From contig BSBG01000001.1 in the NCBI GenBank assembly GCA_030159235.1, positions 479,461-543,460 on the forward strand: a DNA stretch of 64,000 nt, in the 5' to 3' direction. This DNA comes from Bacillus safensis (GTDB lineage Bacteria; Bacillota; Bacilli; Bacillales; Bacillaceae). The translations under genes were made by a program, and so were the position numbers. A model generated the notes under the pieces. It ran no database searches and was not told the origin of the DNA. It worked only from the letters and a program-made list of their open reading frames with translations. Shown piece by piece: positions 22,179 through 31,423 of the stretch. Within the stretch, counting starts at the first letter, position 1, and each line of letters starts with the position of its first letter.

Positions 22179-23381
22179 ATGAAAGAATCTTTAGACAGCC
22201 AGGCTTCTAAAACATTTCCCATCACACTTGCCATTGCACTCCCACTTGGCGTTTTTGCGGCGGGATCGGAGGAACTGGTGATTTCACCACTGCTGCCTGA
22301 TTTATCAAACTCTTTTCATCACTCTCTTGATGTTCTCGCTCTTTCCATCAGCATTTATGGGTTAGCTGTGCTGGTTGGAGCACCGTTGCTCGTTCCTTTA
22401 GGGGACCGGTATTCAAGAGAGCTTTGTTTGATCATTGGGCTGTCTTTCTTTTTGATTGGAACAGTGATGTGTGCTGCTGCCCAAAATTTGGCGATGTTTT
22501 TTGCAGGCCGTGCTATTTCTGGACTGGCGACTGGTGTATTTGTGTCAACAGCCTATGCTCTTGTGGGCGACCGGGTTCCATACGAGTATCGCGGCAAAGT
22601 AATAGGACTCATTGTATCGAGCTGGTCTCTTTCTCTTGTCCTTGGTGTGCCCATTGGCGCCTTTATCGGTCAAATTTTGAATTGGCGCTGGACATTTTGG
22701 ATTTTCGCCATGATGAGTCTCGTTGTCTTGCTGCTCGTCATCCTTGAATCTCGAAAACAAGTCGCCACAGCTGATACGAAGGCACCTCAAGCTAGGGAGA
22801 CATCAGGCTCTTTATGGGGGGCTTTGAAAATCGACCGTGTCCCTGCCTATTTGACCGTGACATTTTGTAACATGCTTGGATTTTATGGCATGTACTCATT
22901 TTTAGGAGCTTACCTGCAAAGTCTGTTTTCTGGAGGGCAAACAACAGCTGGACTTCTAATCATGGCTTATGGCGTTGGATTTTCCATGAGTATTTTTACC
23001 GGGAAATTAGCAGATTGGTTTGGCAAAACACGGTCTCTTTTCTTTGTGCTGGGCGGCATTACGTTCGTTCTTGCCTTACTTCCTTATGCCTCGTTCTCAT
23101 GGACATTGCTCATTTTCGCTTTATTTATTTGGGGTGCCATGCAAAGTTTATCCGTCACGCTTTTGAGCACCATCCTGAGCGACTGCTCCCAAACTCACCG
23201 AGGCAAAGTGATGGCTTTTTACAGCCTTGCTTCCAATCTTGCCGTTATGCTTGGGTCCGCTCTGATGGGACCTGTTTATGTCCATTTCGGCTATCATATG
23301 GTAGGACTTGTATGTGCACTCATTACGCTTGTTGGTTTTCTCATCAGCTTCGTCAGCTATAAACGTGAACATGCTGCTTAG
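22179..23381 (+). CDS. MFS exporter (DHA1 family)
   Basis: Start at ATG 22179, eight bases after GGAGGG. The 400-residue protein has 12 membrane segments and the family signatures VGAPLLVPLGDRYSRE (motif A), AGRAISGLATGVFVSTAYAL and LVLGVPIGAFIGQ (motif C), typical of drug or small-metabolite exporters. It is divergent from an Lrp-type regulator, so export of an amino acid or related compound is plausible. It is intact, unlike the neighbouring MFS remnant. Confidence 0.85.
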   Translation: MKESLDSQASKTFPITLAIALPLGVFAAGSEELVISPLLPDLSNSFHHSLDVLALSISIYGLAVLVGAPLLVPLGDRYSRELCLIIGLSFFLIGTVMCAAAQNLAMFFAGRAISGLATGVFVSTAYALVGDRVPYEYRGKVIGLIVSSWSLSLVLGVPIGAFIGQILNWRWTFWIFAMMSLVVLLLVILESRKQVATADTKAPQARETSGSLWGALKIDRVPAYLTVTFCNMLGFYGMYSFLGAYLQSLFSGGQTTAGLLIMAYGVGFSMSIFTGKLADWFGKTRSLFFVLGGITFVLALLPYASFSWTLLIFALFIWGAMQSLSVTLLSTILSDCSQTHRGKVMAFYSLASNLAVMLGSALMGPVYVHFGYHMVGLVCALITLVGFLISFVSYKREHAA

Positions 23382-23423
23382 AGAAAAGCAGGGCTGTTGA
23401 AACTCATACCTTTTGAATAAAAG

Positions 23424-23452
23424 AAAAAAGACCTTTCTCCTGCGAAAGGTCC
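23424..23452 (-). terminator. Terminator of the sps operon
   Basis: On the minus strand GGACCTTTC pairs with GAAAGGTC around GCAGGA, followed by TTTTTTC, eight bases past the spsL stop. Confidence 0.85.
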
Positions 23453-23459
23453 TCGTTCT

Positions 23460-23915
23460 CTATTTATATGTCGTTTCCCAATTAAATCCGATCGCCTTGT
23501 CATTCCAGGCGATTCTCTTTTCATCTGGATTTTTCGGGTCATAGGATTCTGTTGTAAAATACACAATTTGCAGCGGCGTCTCACCTAGTACACGATAGCC
23601 ATGCGCGACACCCTTTGGGATGAGAAGCAGCATAGGATTGTCTTCTCCCATGTAATACACATCGGTTTGATCCTTTGTGGGAGAATCCTCACGCAAATCG
23701 TATAATACGACCTGTGCATGACCTGCTGGGAAGAACCAAACGTCATCTTGTTTTTCATGATAATGAAAGGCTTTGATCACTCCTGGAAAGCTTTTCGACC
23801 ATGATGCCTGCCCAAAGCGTTTCAGCATCGGTTCATCATCTCGAATAAGCTCTGCAAAAAAGCCGCGGTCATCACAATGTTTCATCAGTTTTTTCGTTTG
23901 AACACCTTCAATCAT
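23460..23915 (-). CDS. spsL: Spore coat polysaccharide protein SpsL, dTDP-sugar 3,5-epimerase type
   Basis: RmlC-like cupin that epimerises dTDP-4-keto-6-deoxyglucose in dTDP-rhamnose synthesis. Start at ATG 23915, which overlaps the spsK stop (ATGATTGA); an open frame upstream lies inside spsK. The 151-residue protein shows the RmlC pattern with GVIKAFHYHEKQDDVWFFPA (catalytic His) and IPKGVAHGYRVLGETPLQIV. It is the last gene of the operon and works with SpsI, SpsJ and SpsK to supply rhamnose for the spore surface glycan. Confidence 0.93.
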   Translation of the reverse strand: MIEGVQTKKLMKHCDDRGFFAELIRDDEPMLKRFGQASWSKSFPGVIKAFHYHEKQDDVWFFPAGHAQVVLYDLREDSPTKDQTDVYYMGEDNPMLLLIPKGVAHGYRVLGETPLQIVYFTTESYDPKNPDEKRIAWNDKAIGFNWETTYK

Positions 23916-24762
23916 GCTGATGCCATCTCCCTTCTTTCTGCAAATATTCGTGAAGTGCATCCTTCCAATGTCTCGGCTGCCAGCCTGTGGCTTCAATCGC
24001 TTGAAGGTCTAACACAGAATAGGCAGGGCGGGGTGTTTGGAAGCCGTACTCTTCCGTGGAAATCGGCTCAATGGTGGTAGACAGGCCGCTTTTCGACACA
24101 ATTTCTGACGCAAAATCAAACCACGAACAGCTTTCTCGGTTACTGACATGATACACGCCTGCCTTCTGATCAAATAAATGAATCAAGGCCTCGGCTACAT
24201 CCTTTGTATAAGTAGGAGACCCTATTTGATCGCTGACAATGCGCAAATGATCCTTCGTTTCAGCGAGCCGAAGAATGGTATTTACAAAGTTATGTCCCTC
24301 ATGTCCGTAGAGCCACGATGTGCGGATGATTTTCACCTCGTCTGACACAAGCTGAATCAATTCCTCACCAAGCTTTTTACTCTTTCCATAAATGGTTTGA
24401 GGATCTGCTTGTGCATCGACTTGGTATGGGGTGTCCGCTTGCCCATCAAACACATAATCTGTACTGACATGTAATACATCTGCCCCTGCGCGCTTTGCTT
24501 CCAGTGCTGTATAGTAAGCGCCAATGCCATTCACAAGATACGCCTTTTCCGTTTCTGTTTCACATTGATCAACAGATGTGTAGGCTGCCGCACTGACAAC
24601 AATATCAGGCTGAAAGTGTCTCATCGCATGTCTGACTGCCTGCAGATCTGCGATATTGAGCATGCTCCTCGTTAAGGCAATGACGGTCATGTCTTTTTCC
24701 TTGAGCTGTCTGCTCAATTCTTTCCCTAATTGGCCGCCTGCACCGGTGATTAAAACTTTCAT
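23908..24762 (-). CDS. spsK: dTDP-4-dehydrorhamnose reductase SpsK
   Basis: A 284-residue short-chain dehydrogenase of RmlD type: NADP-binding TGAGGQLGKELSRQL, the STDYVFDG motif and catalytic YGKSK (Tyr, Lys). It reduces dTDP-4-keto-rhamnose to dTDP-rhamnose in the mother cell. It begins four bases after the spsJ stop and overlaps spsL by eight bases. Confidence 0.94.
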   Translation of the reverse strand: MKVLITGAGGQLGKELSRQLKEKDMTVIALTRSMLNIADLQAVRHAMRHFQPDIVVSAAAYTSVDQCETETEKAYLVNGIGAYYTALEAKRAGADVLHVSTDYVFDGQADTPYQVDAQADPQTIYGKSKKLGEELIQLVSDEVKIIRTSWLYGHEGHNFVNTILRLAETKDHLRIVSDQIGSPTYTKDVAEALIHLFDQKAGVYHVSNRESCSWFDFASEIVSKSGLSTTIEPISTEEYGFQTPRPAYSVLDLQAIEATGWQPRHWKDALHEYLQKEGRWHQHD

Positions 24763-24765
24763 CCG

Positions 24766-25731
24766 TCACCCTTCTTCGCTCTGATCGTATTTGGTTCGAT
24801 ACCAATTGATCGTTTTTTCGATACCTTCTTCAAATGACGTCTCCTGCGTCCAGCCAAGCTCTCCTTTTAGCTTACTCGCATCAATGGCATAGCGTCTGTC
24901 ATGTCCTTTTCGGTCTTGAATAAACGAAATTTGGTCGTGACTGACCCCTAGCTGCGTTAGAATGGTTTTGGTCAAATCGAGATTCGTTTTCTCATTGCCG
25001 CCGCCAATGTTGTATACCTGCCCAGCTGTCCCGTTTTCGAGGACCTGTTTCACGGCTCTCGCATGATCCTCTACATACAGCCAATCGCGAATCTGCTGGC
25101 CGTCTCCATAAATCGGGATCTTCTCTCCGTTGACCGCTTTTCTAATAATGGTTGGTATTAATTTTTCTTCATGCTGATATGGTCCATAATTGTTGCTGCA
25201 TCGTGTAATCATTGCGGGTAATTGGTGAGTGTGGATATAGGATTTCACAAGCAGGTCTGAACTCGCCTTGCTTGCTGAATAAGGATTATTCGGTGAAAGT
25301 GGTGTTTTTTCTGTGAAAGCAGGATCATCCGGCTCCAAATCTCCATATACTTCGTCTGTTGAAATATGAATGAGCTTTTTCGCCTTTCCCTGTAAGACCG
25401 CTTCAAGCATACGGTACGTTCCGAGGACATTTGTTTGAATAAAGGGTTCTGCTGATTCAATGCTGCGATCAACATGCGATTCTGCCGCAAAATGAATGAT
25501 GGCATCATAGACTTCATCAAACGCTTGATCCAGCTCGTGCTGAAGGGTAATATCCCCTTGAATAAATCGAAATTGAGACAACTTTAATAATTCATCCATC
25601 TCCTCTGGATGGCTGGCATACGTTAATTTATCAAAAACGGTGAGCCGGACATCTGTTTCCTGAAGCAGCAGCTTCACAAAATTCAGTCCGATAAATCCTG
25701 CTCCGCCTGTAATGAAATAAGACTTCGTCAT
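24766..25731 (-). CDS. spsJ: dTDP-glucose 4,6-dehydratase SpsJ
   Basis: A 321-residue RmlB-type extended short-chain dehydrogenase. Visible parts: the NAD site [34 protein letters not shown] and YSASKASSD (catalytic Tyr and Lys). It makes dTDP-4-keto-6-deoxyglucose from the SpsI product. It overlaps spsI by four bases, so translation is coupled. Length is close to the B. subtilis protein (about 315). Confidence 0.95.
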   Translation of the reverse strand: MTKSYFITGGAGFIGLNFVKLLLQETDVRLTVFDKLTYASHPEEMDELLKLSQFRFIQGDITLQHELDQAFDEVYDAIIHFAAESHVDRSIESAEPFIQTNVLGTYRMLEAVLQGKAKKLIHISTDEVYGDLEPDDPAFTEKTPLSPNNPYSASKASSDLLVKSYIHTHQLPAMITRCSNNYGPYQHEEKLIPTIIRKAVNGEKIPIYGDGQQIRDWLYVEDHARAVKQVLENGTAGQVYNIGGGNEKTNLDLTKTILTQLGVSHDQISFIQDRKGHDRRYAIDASKLKGELGWTQETSFEEGIEKTINWYRTKYDQSEEG

Positions 25732-26468
25732 TCGGATCCCTCTTTTTTCTTCATCGTTTCAAACATTTTTGCAGATGCTTGGTGGAGAGATTCATGTGTT
25801 CCTGCATCAATCCACCACCCTTTTAACATATCATAGGTCAGCTGGCTATTTGAGATATAGAGATTATTCACGTCCGTAATCTCTAATTCTCCTCTATCTG
25901 ACGGCGAGATTCTCTCAATATATTGAAAGACTTCTTGGTCATAAAAATAGATACCGGTAACGCAGTAGGATGATCGCGGTTGCTCTGGCTTTTCTTCTAT
26001 TGATAAAATTCGGTGGCACGCGGCATCAATTTCGGCAATGCCAAACCGCTTTGGATCTCCCACTTCTTTCAAAAGAACCTTGGCTCCGCTTTCCTGCTGT
26101 CGAAAGGCTTCAACAAAAGGACTTAGCGAATCCTCAAAGATATTATCACCAAGCATGAGCACAAACTTCTCCCCTTCTACAAAGGGCTTTGCATAGGATA
26201 AACCGTCTGATATCCCAGACGCTTCTGGCTGTACTTGATACACAATGTTCATCCCAAGTTCATGATCGCTTTCAAGCAGCTTTTGAAACAGCGGGATTTG
26301 TTCTTCTTGTGAAATGACCATCACATCTAAAATCCCTGCTTCTTTCAGTTTGAACAATGACCAATAAATCATCGGATATGGACCAACCGGCAATAAGTGT
26401 TTATTGAAAATCTTCGTTAAAGGCGCCAGTCGTGATCCCTTTCCTCCTGCTAAAATAACTCCCTTCAC
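25728..26468 (-). CDS. spsI: Glucose-1-phosphate thymidylyltransferase SpsI
   Basis: A 246-residue nucleotidyltransferase with [16 protein letters not shown] (nucleotide loop), [11 protein letters not shown] (Lys binding the phosphate), MLGDNIFED (metal Asp) and EEKPEQPRS. It makes dTDP-glucose, first step of the rhamnose pathway used by SpsJ, SpsK and SpsL. Two bases separate it from spsG. Confidence 0.94.
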   Translation of the reverse strand: MKGVILAGGKGSRLAPLTKIFNKHLLPVGPYPMIYWSLFKLKEAGILDVMVISQEEQIPLFQKLLESDHELGMNIVYQVQPEASGISDGLSYAKPFVEGEKFVLMLGDNIFEDSLSPFVEAFRQQESGAKVLLKEVGDPKRFGIAEIDAACHRILSIEEKPEQPRSSYCVTGIYFYDQEVFQYIERISPSDRGELEITDVNNLYISNSQLTYDMLKGWWIDAGTHESLHQASAKMFETMKKKEGSE

Positions 26469-26470
26469 AT

Positions 26471-27499
26471 CTACACATCCTTATGTTCTTTTTGGTGATG
26501 ATTCATGAGGTGTATAAGAATGGTTTTCACTCGTTCAGTTCCTTTTCCATCAATGAGTGTCCGTCCATTGAGATGGATGCTCCTGCGGAGAAAGTAACTG
26601 CTGGAAATTCTTTCAACAGCACACCGAATATCTTTTTCATCCACAAGGTCACCTAATCCGAGATGATGACAGGCTCCCTTTTGCGCAAAACGAGCGGCTG
26701 TCACTGCTTGGTGATCTACTTGCGAAAGGACAATGCTGGGCACCCCGATACAAACTGCCTCGTATAACGTCATTCCGCCAGCAACAATCGCCAGATCGGC
26801 TTCCGAGAGATACACAGGTAATTTTTCCGTATGACGAATGAATTGAATATGCTCAGCCTCAATTTGTTCTTCGATGCGGGAGGCTTTTCCTGTCACCGCT
26901 AAAATGTGTAAATGGCCGGCTTCGAGAAGTGCTCTTGCAGCCTTTAATAACAATACGCGCGGATCACTGCCTCCAAGGCTGATCACCACCTTTTTGCATT
27001 CTTTTCGAACCTCATATGTGTCTTTTAATCGACTGATCTCGTGATCTAACAATAAATAAGGTGCTCCATAAAAATATTCCGTCCCATGTACCTGCATGTG
27101 CTTTTCGTCAAGGCCGCCATAAATGCCGTTCACAACAGCATCGGCTAGCTGACAGGCTTCTGCTCTTTCTTCCTCGAATAAGACGAGCCTTGCAGAGCCA
27201 GAGGACGATTTGACAGCTCGCAGAAACTGGAGGTCACAATCAAGTACATCAATCAGCAGAAGATCAGGATTCAGCTGTTTTATGTCCTGCTCCATTTGCA
27301 GAAATGCCTTCGATTCCTGCACCATATGAACATGCCACTGTGGATCTGAGAGCATTTCTACACAGAGTTGTTCATTTGTATAGAAATATAAATCGTTTCC
27401 TTCCTGAAACAGTTCGTTTGCCAGCCGTTTCATTCTGACGACATGCCCCATTCCTCTAAAAAAACCACCGTACACAACAATCATGATTTTCTTATTCAT
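26471..27499 (-). CDS. spsG: Spore coat polysaccharide protein SpsG, PseG-like
   Basis: A 342-residue protein of the PseG/nucleotide-sugar hydrolase group in the GT-B fold: [17 protein letters not shown] near the N-terminus and [10 protein letters not shown] plus [19 protein letters not shown] in the second domain. In pseudaminic or legionaminic acid pathways PseG removes the nucleotide from the sugar. With SpsC, D, E and F it suggests that a nonulosonic-acid-like sugar is made for the spore surface. Overlaps spsF by four bases. Confidence 0.88.
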   Translation of the reverse strand: MNKKIMIVVYGGFFRGMGHVVRMKRLANELFQEGNDLYFYTNEQLCVEMLSDPQWHVHMVQESKAFLQMEQDIKQLNPDLLLIDVLDCDLQFLRAVKSSSGSARLVLFEEERAEACQLADAVVNGIYGGLDEKHMQVHGTEYFYGAPYLLLDHEISRLKDTYEVRKECKKVVISLGGSDPRVLLLKAARALLEAGHLHILAVTGKASRIEEQIEAEHIQFIRHTEKLPVYLSEADLAIVAGGMTLYEAVCIGVPSIVLSQVDHQAVTAARFAQKGACHHLGLGDLVDEKDIRCAVERISSSYFLRRSIHLNGRTLIDGKGTERVKTILIHLMNHHQKEHKDV

Positions 27500-28236
27500 T
27501 CAGCATCCTTCTGTCTCACAAATTGATTCAATCGAACAATATCAGGCTCTTGTTCGCAAATGGTGATGAGTTCTGCTGTAGGCACAGCAATCGAACCCCC
27601 TGCTTTCTCTAGTAAACGGGTGGCAAACTCATAATCTTCTTCTGTATCAATCGTGAATCGATAAGCAGGATATGCAAGTTCTTTGGGCGGTGTGAATAAT
27701 TGCAGGTGAAATTGCTCAGGATGCTTTCGGATATAGAGTGTGACATGCTCACGCTCCGGCTGCGTAAGGAGAAAATTGTCGATCTCACTTAATATAGGTG
27801 CGTTGATCATTTCCCCGGAAATACCGAGTGGTGTTCCGTTCGTATACGTGTAATCAGCCTTCTCTTGTCTATGTTTTTCAAGCATTTTCGACAAAAGGGC
27901 CGGGTCGATAAAGGGGTTATCTCCCGTTAAACGCACAATGGTTTGCGGTTCAAAATGACGGACAATTTGCGCAAATCGCTGCAGTACATCCGTCTCACTG
28001 CCGCGAAATACTTTATAGCCCTTTGATAAACAATAATGAGCCAGCAGATCATCTTCTGCCTCAACTGTTGTGGCGATCATGAGGTTCTGCGTTTTATGAT
28101 TGTAATGATCTGATTTCTTTACCCGTTCAACAATCAGATCGATCAGCGCCATACCGCCAATCGGTTTCATTACCTTTTTTGGCAGTCTTGTTGAGCCCAT
28201 TCTAGCCTGTATGACAAAAAGTACATCATTGATCAT
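27496..28236 (-). CDS. spsF: SpsF, CMP-sugar synthetase-like nucleotidyltransferase
   Basis: Start at ATG 28236 behind CAGGAG, overlapping the spsE stop; the longer open frame extends into spsE. The 246-residue protein has the cytidylyltransferase signature FVIQARMGSTRLPKKVMKPI and VRLTGDNPFIDPALL, as in CMP-Kdo/CMP-sialic-acid synthetases. It would activate the nonulosonic acid made by SpsE with CMP. Confidence 0.9.
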   Translation of the reverse strand: MINDVLFVIQARMGSTRLPKKVMKPIGGMALIDLIVERVKKSDHYNHKTQNLMIATTVEAEDDLLAHYCLSKGYKVFRGSETDVLQRFAQIVRHFEPQTIVRLTGDNPFIDPALLSKMLEKHRQEKADYTYTNGTPLGISGEMINAPILSEIDNFLLTQPEREHVTLYIRKHPEQFHLQLFTPPKELAYPAYRFTIDTEEDYEFATRLLEKAGGSIAVPTAELITICEQEPDIVRLNQFVRQKDAE

Positions 28237-29350
28237 TTGGAGACTCCTGCATGAGCACATCTTTCCACGAAACCCCTGTATGGGCTGGAATATCTCTGAC
28301 AGCCTTAGCGCCAAGTAGAATCTCCATATACCGTGGATGCAGGCCTTGGCTTTTTTGTCCTGGACGTAGCACGGCTAGATTTTCTGCGGTCAATATTTCG
28401 CCCTTTGCAATGCCTTTTGTCGTAAAAATGCCTCGATACGCAAATTCACGAATCTGACCTTCAATAGCTGTTGTCGTTTTATAAGAACTGCCAAGAAGCT
28501 CCTCTGGTACAGAATGCGGGCCTGCTTCTGGTTGATTTCGCTGCTTTTCTGCCGCTCGAATTTGCTGAACCATTTCCTTCAATTCTTCAGGATTAAGAGC
28601 AAAGGAATGATCGGCCCCAGGTAACGTTTTATCTATTGTAAAATGCTTTTCAATAATCGCTGCTCCAAGCTTCACAGCGGCAACAGGGGCTTCAGTTGGA
28701 TGCTCACTATGATCGGAAAAACCAATGACTGCCTCAGGAAAAGCCGCAGCTAAAGTTTGAAGCACACGCAGGTTCGTGTATTCTCTAGGTGCTGGATACT
28801 TTGCCACACAATGCATAATGGCGATCTGATGATTTTTCTCGCTTGTCATCACCTCATATGCTTCATGGACATCTGCAATCGTTGCCCCGGCTGTAGAGAA
28901 AATGATGGGTTTTTGAAAAGAAGCCGTGTGACGCAGAAGAGGCAAATGATTGATTTCATAGGATGCCAGCTTAAAAGCCGGCGGATCGGTTTGATTCAAT
29001 AGATCCGCAGATTCTTCGTCACATACTGTGCTTAAAAACATCAGCCCTTTTTCCTCACAGCGTGTCAATAGCGCCGGCAGCCATTCTGACGGCAGCTCCA
29101 TTTGTTCCACTAAAGAAAAAATGGATACCTCTTCTCCCTTGGCTGTTTCGTACAACCCCGGTTCCTTTTGATACATCCGATCAGCTTGAAACATTTGAAA
29201 CTTCACCGCATCTGCACCTGCTTCTTTCGCCACATCAATTAAAGCAAGCGCCTGATCCAATTTTCCATCATGGTTAATGCCTGCCTCTGCAATGATAAAG
29301 ACAGGCGCACCATCCCCCACTTTGCGATCTCCAATGTAGAAATACGCCAT
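28226..29350 (-). CDS. spsE: SpsE, sialic/pseudaminic acid synthase-like protein
   Basis: Start at ATG 29350 behind AAGGAGAGAGG, giving 374 residues, about the B. subtilis length. A NeuB-type TIM barrel fills residues 10-290 (FIIAEAGINHDGKLDQALAL, DAVKFQMFQADRM, FSTAGATIADVHEAYEV, IIEKHFTIDKTLPGADH), and a SAF antifreeze-like domain fills the C-terminal 70 residues (GIAKGEILTAENLAVLRPG). It condenses a hexose derivative with phosphoenolpyruvate to a nine-carbon acid. Confidence 0.93.
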   Translation of the reverse strand: MAYFYIGDRKVGDGAPVFIIAEAGINHDGKLDQALALIDVAKEAGADAVKFQMFQADRMYQKEPGLYETAKGEEVSIFSLVEQMELPSEWLPALLTRCEEKGLMFLSTVCDEESADLLNQTDPPAFKLASYEINHLPLLRHTASFQKPIIFSTAGATIADVHEAYEVMTSEKNHQIAIMHCVAKYPAPREYTNLRVLQTLAAAFPEAVIGFSDHSEHPTEAPVAAVKLGAAIIEKHFTIDKTLPGADHSFALNPEELKEMVQQIRAAEKQRNQPEAGPHSVPEELLGSSYKTTTAIEGQIREFAYRGIFTTKGIAKGEILTAENLAVLRPGQKSQGLHPRYMEILLGAKAVRDIPAHTGVSWKDVLMQESPNDQ

Positions 29351-29351
29351 C

Positions 29352-30227
29352 TTACCTCTCTCCTTTTTTCGGCCACACATGGTAATACAAGAAGGCATTT
29401 GTTGTTCTAAAGCCCATCTTTTCGTACAGCTGAATGGCAATCGTGTTATGCATCTGTGTTCCGGCAGAAATAAACCGATGCCCTCTCTCATAAGAGGCAT
29501 TCATCATCGCCATAAACAGCTTTTTCCCGATCCCTTTTCCTTGTGTATCCGGTCTAATTGCAAATAGCTCAAGCGCCATTTCATCGCCTTTTGTCATCCC
29601 TTGAATTAAACCAACGACTTCATCATTCACCTTTGCCGCGAGATTGATATCTGCACGTCCGAGCAAATTGTTTCTCATCCATTCCTGATAGAAATGCTGG
29701 ACGGCATTCTGATCTAAAAAAGGATCAAGTGCATACCGGCTTTTTACAAAAGCCTGATGTGCAAGTGAGACCGCCTCATCGTATTCCTTTTCATCCAGCA
29801 GACTGATGACCACATCTTCATCTGTTGATGGCATCTCCATTTGTACAGGCGGCGCCTCAAGACGAGTGAGACCACCCACATAGTACGCATGTGACAGTCT
29901 TTGGACGATACGGTTTTTTTCAAGATCAGACGCTTCAAGACGTAAAAAGAAAAAATCGCATTTTTCTGTTCTCATCCAATTGATGAAACGCTCCAGCAAT
30001 TCTTGAAAAGCAGACGCTGACTCCGCTTCCACAAACTTCACATGGAAAATATGCTGATCAAAAATGCCACTTTCCCATTTTGACCAGTCGTATATTAGCA
30101 CCGCTTTGAGCTGGGCGCCACTGACAAGGGCAAACTGCTTGAAGCCATTCATTTGTTCCGCTTTCTGGCCGTATTTCTTCAGCCAAGCGACAAGCACCTG
30201 ATCATCTATGGCATGCACGACCTTCAT
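29352..30227 (-). CDS. spsD: SpsD, GNAT acetyltransferase
   Basis: A 291-residue protein with a C-terminal GNAT fold: LELFAIRPDTQGKGIGKKLF binds acetyl-CoA, followed by TQMHNTIAIQLYEKMGFRTT. The N-terminal half is a second, diverged domain. It likely acetylates the amino sugar made by SpsC. It ends one base before spsE starts and overlaps spsC by four bases. Confidence 0.9.
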   Translation of the reverse strand: MKVVHAIDDQVLVAWLKKYGQKAEQMNGFKQFALVSGAQLKAVLIYDWSKWESGIFDQHIFHVKFVEAESASAFQELLERFINWMRTEKCDFFFLRLEASDLEKNRIVQRLSHAYYVGGLTRLEAPPVQMEMPSTDEDVVISLLDEKEYDEAVSLAHQAFVKSRYALDPFLDQNAVQHFYQEWMRNNLLGRADINLAAKVNDEVVGLIQGMTKGDEMALELFAIRPDTQGKGIGKKLFMAMMNASYERGHRFISAGTQMHNTIAIQLYEKMGFRTTNAFLYYHVWPKKGER

Positions 30228-31402
30228 GATGATGCCTTCTGTTCTTTTAAAATAGACAACACCGCTGTGATAACATCCTGCACATCATCATCTGTCATAC
30301 TTGGATAAAGGGGCAGTGAAAGAGTCTGCTTGTAGTATGCAAGTGATTCAGGAAAATCCTCTGGTGAATAGTGATACGTTTGTTGATAGTATGGATGCAA
30401 GTGAACAGGGATAAAGTGAACACTCGTGCCGATTTTATACTCTTTTTGCAGCTGATCAATCAGTTCATCACGTGTGATGAATGCTTCTTTTGGATTTACT
30501 TGCAGGACATACAAATGCCATGCATGTCTTCCTTCCTGATGGACAGGTGGCAGTATGAGACCCGCTTCTTTTTGAAAGGCCTGATTGTATGCTTTTGCAA
30601 TTTCTTCTCTCCGTGCCTGCATGTCATCCAGCCGGCTTAGCTGAACAAGTCCTAACGATGCCTGCACGTCAAACATGTTCATTTTATAGCCAGGTTCCTC
30701 GACCTCGTAATACCACGTACCTTTTTCTCCATAACGATTCCATGCTCCCTTGCTCATCCCATGGAGCGCTAGTCTTCTGATTCGATCCGCAAGTGCATCA
30801 TCATTTGTCGTCAGCATGCCGCCTTCCCCAGTCGCTAGGTTTTTCGTTGCATAAAAACTAAAGGCGGTCGCATCACCTATCGATCCAATAGGCTGGCCGT
30901 GGTACGTTGTGTAAAGAGCATGGGCGGCATCCTCAAGTACAAATAGCTCATACTTTTTCGCAATCGCTAAAATCCGGTCCATATCGCACGATTGACCAGC
31001 AAAGTGAACAGGGACAATCGCTTTTGTATGTGGTGTAATGGCCGCTTCTACTTTCTCTACATCCAGATTGAGTGTCGCTGGGTCAATATCGACAAATACA
31101 GGTGCTGCTCCTGTATGGATGATCGTATTAGCTGTTGCGCAGAATGTGAGAGGTGTTGTAATCACCTCATCCCCCGTCCCAATCCCTCTAGCCTTCAAGG
31201 CTAAAAATAAAGCTGCCGTACATGAATTAACAGCGATCGCATGTTTTGCACCGGTCAGCTGCTGAAATTCTTCCTCAAACTGTCTTACCTTTGGTCCAGT
31301 TGACAGCCAGCCAGACTTTAATGTTCCAATGACTTCGTCAATTTCTTCCTGCGCAATGAAAGGCAGGGCATAAGGAAGAAATTGTGCTCTCTTTTTTCCC
31401 AT
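30224..31402 (-). CDS. spsC: SpsC, PLP-dependent sugar aminotransferase
   Basis: A 392-residue member of the DegT/DnrJ/EryC1 family. It shows the PLP-binding features AVNSCTAALFLALKARGIG, VLEDAAHAL and SFYATKNLATGEGGML, where the Lys forms the internal aldimine. It transaminates a keto-sugar during spore polysaccharide synthesis. It is 21 bases downstream of spsB and overlaps spsD. Confidence 0.94.
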   Translation of the reverse strand: MGKKRAQFLPYALPFIAQEEIDEVIGTLKSGWLSTGPKVRQFEEEFQQLTGAKHAIAVNSCTAALFLALKARGIGTGDEVITTPLTFCATANTIIHTGAAPVFVDIDPATLNLDVEKVEAAITPHTKAIVPVHFAGQSCDMDRILAIAKKYELFVLEDAAHALYTTYHGQPIGSIGDATAFSFYATKNLATGEGGMLTTNDDALADRIRRLALHGMSKGAWNRYGEKGTWYYEVEEPGYKMNMFDVQASLGLVQLSRLDDMQARREEIAKAYNQAFQKEAGLILPPVHQEGRHAWHLYVLQVNPKEAFITRDELIDQLQKEYKIGTSVHFIPVHLHPYYQQTYHYSPEDFPESLAYYKQTLSLPLYPSMTDDDVQDVITAVLSILKEQKASS

Positions 31403-31423
31403 ATCGCTTGCACACCCCTATCT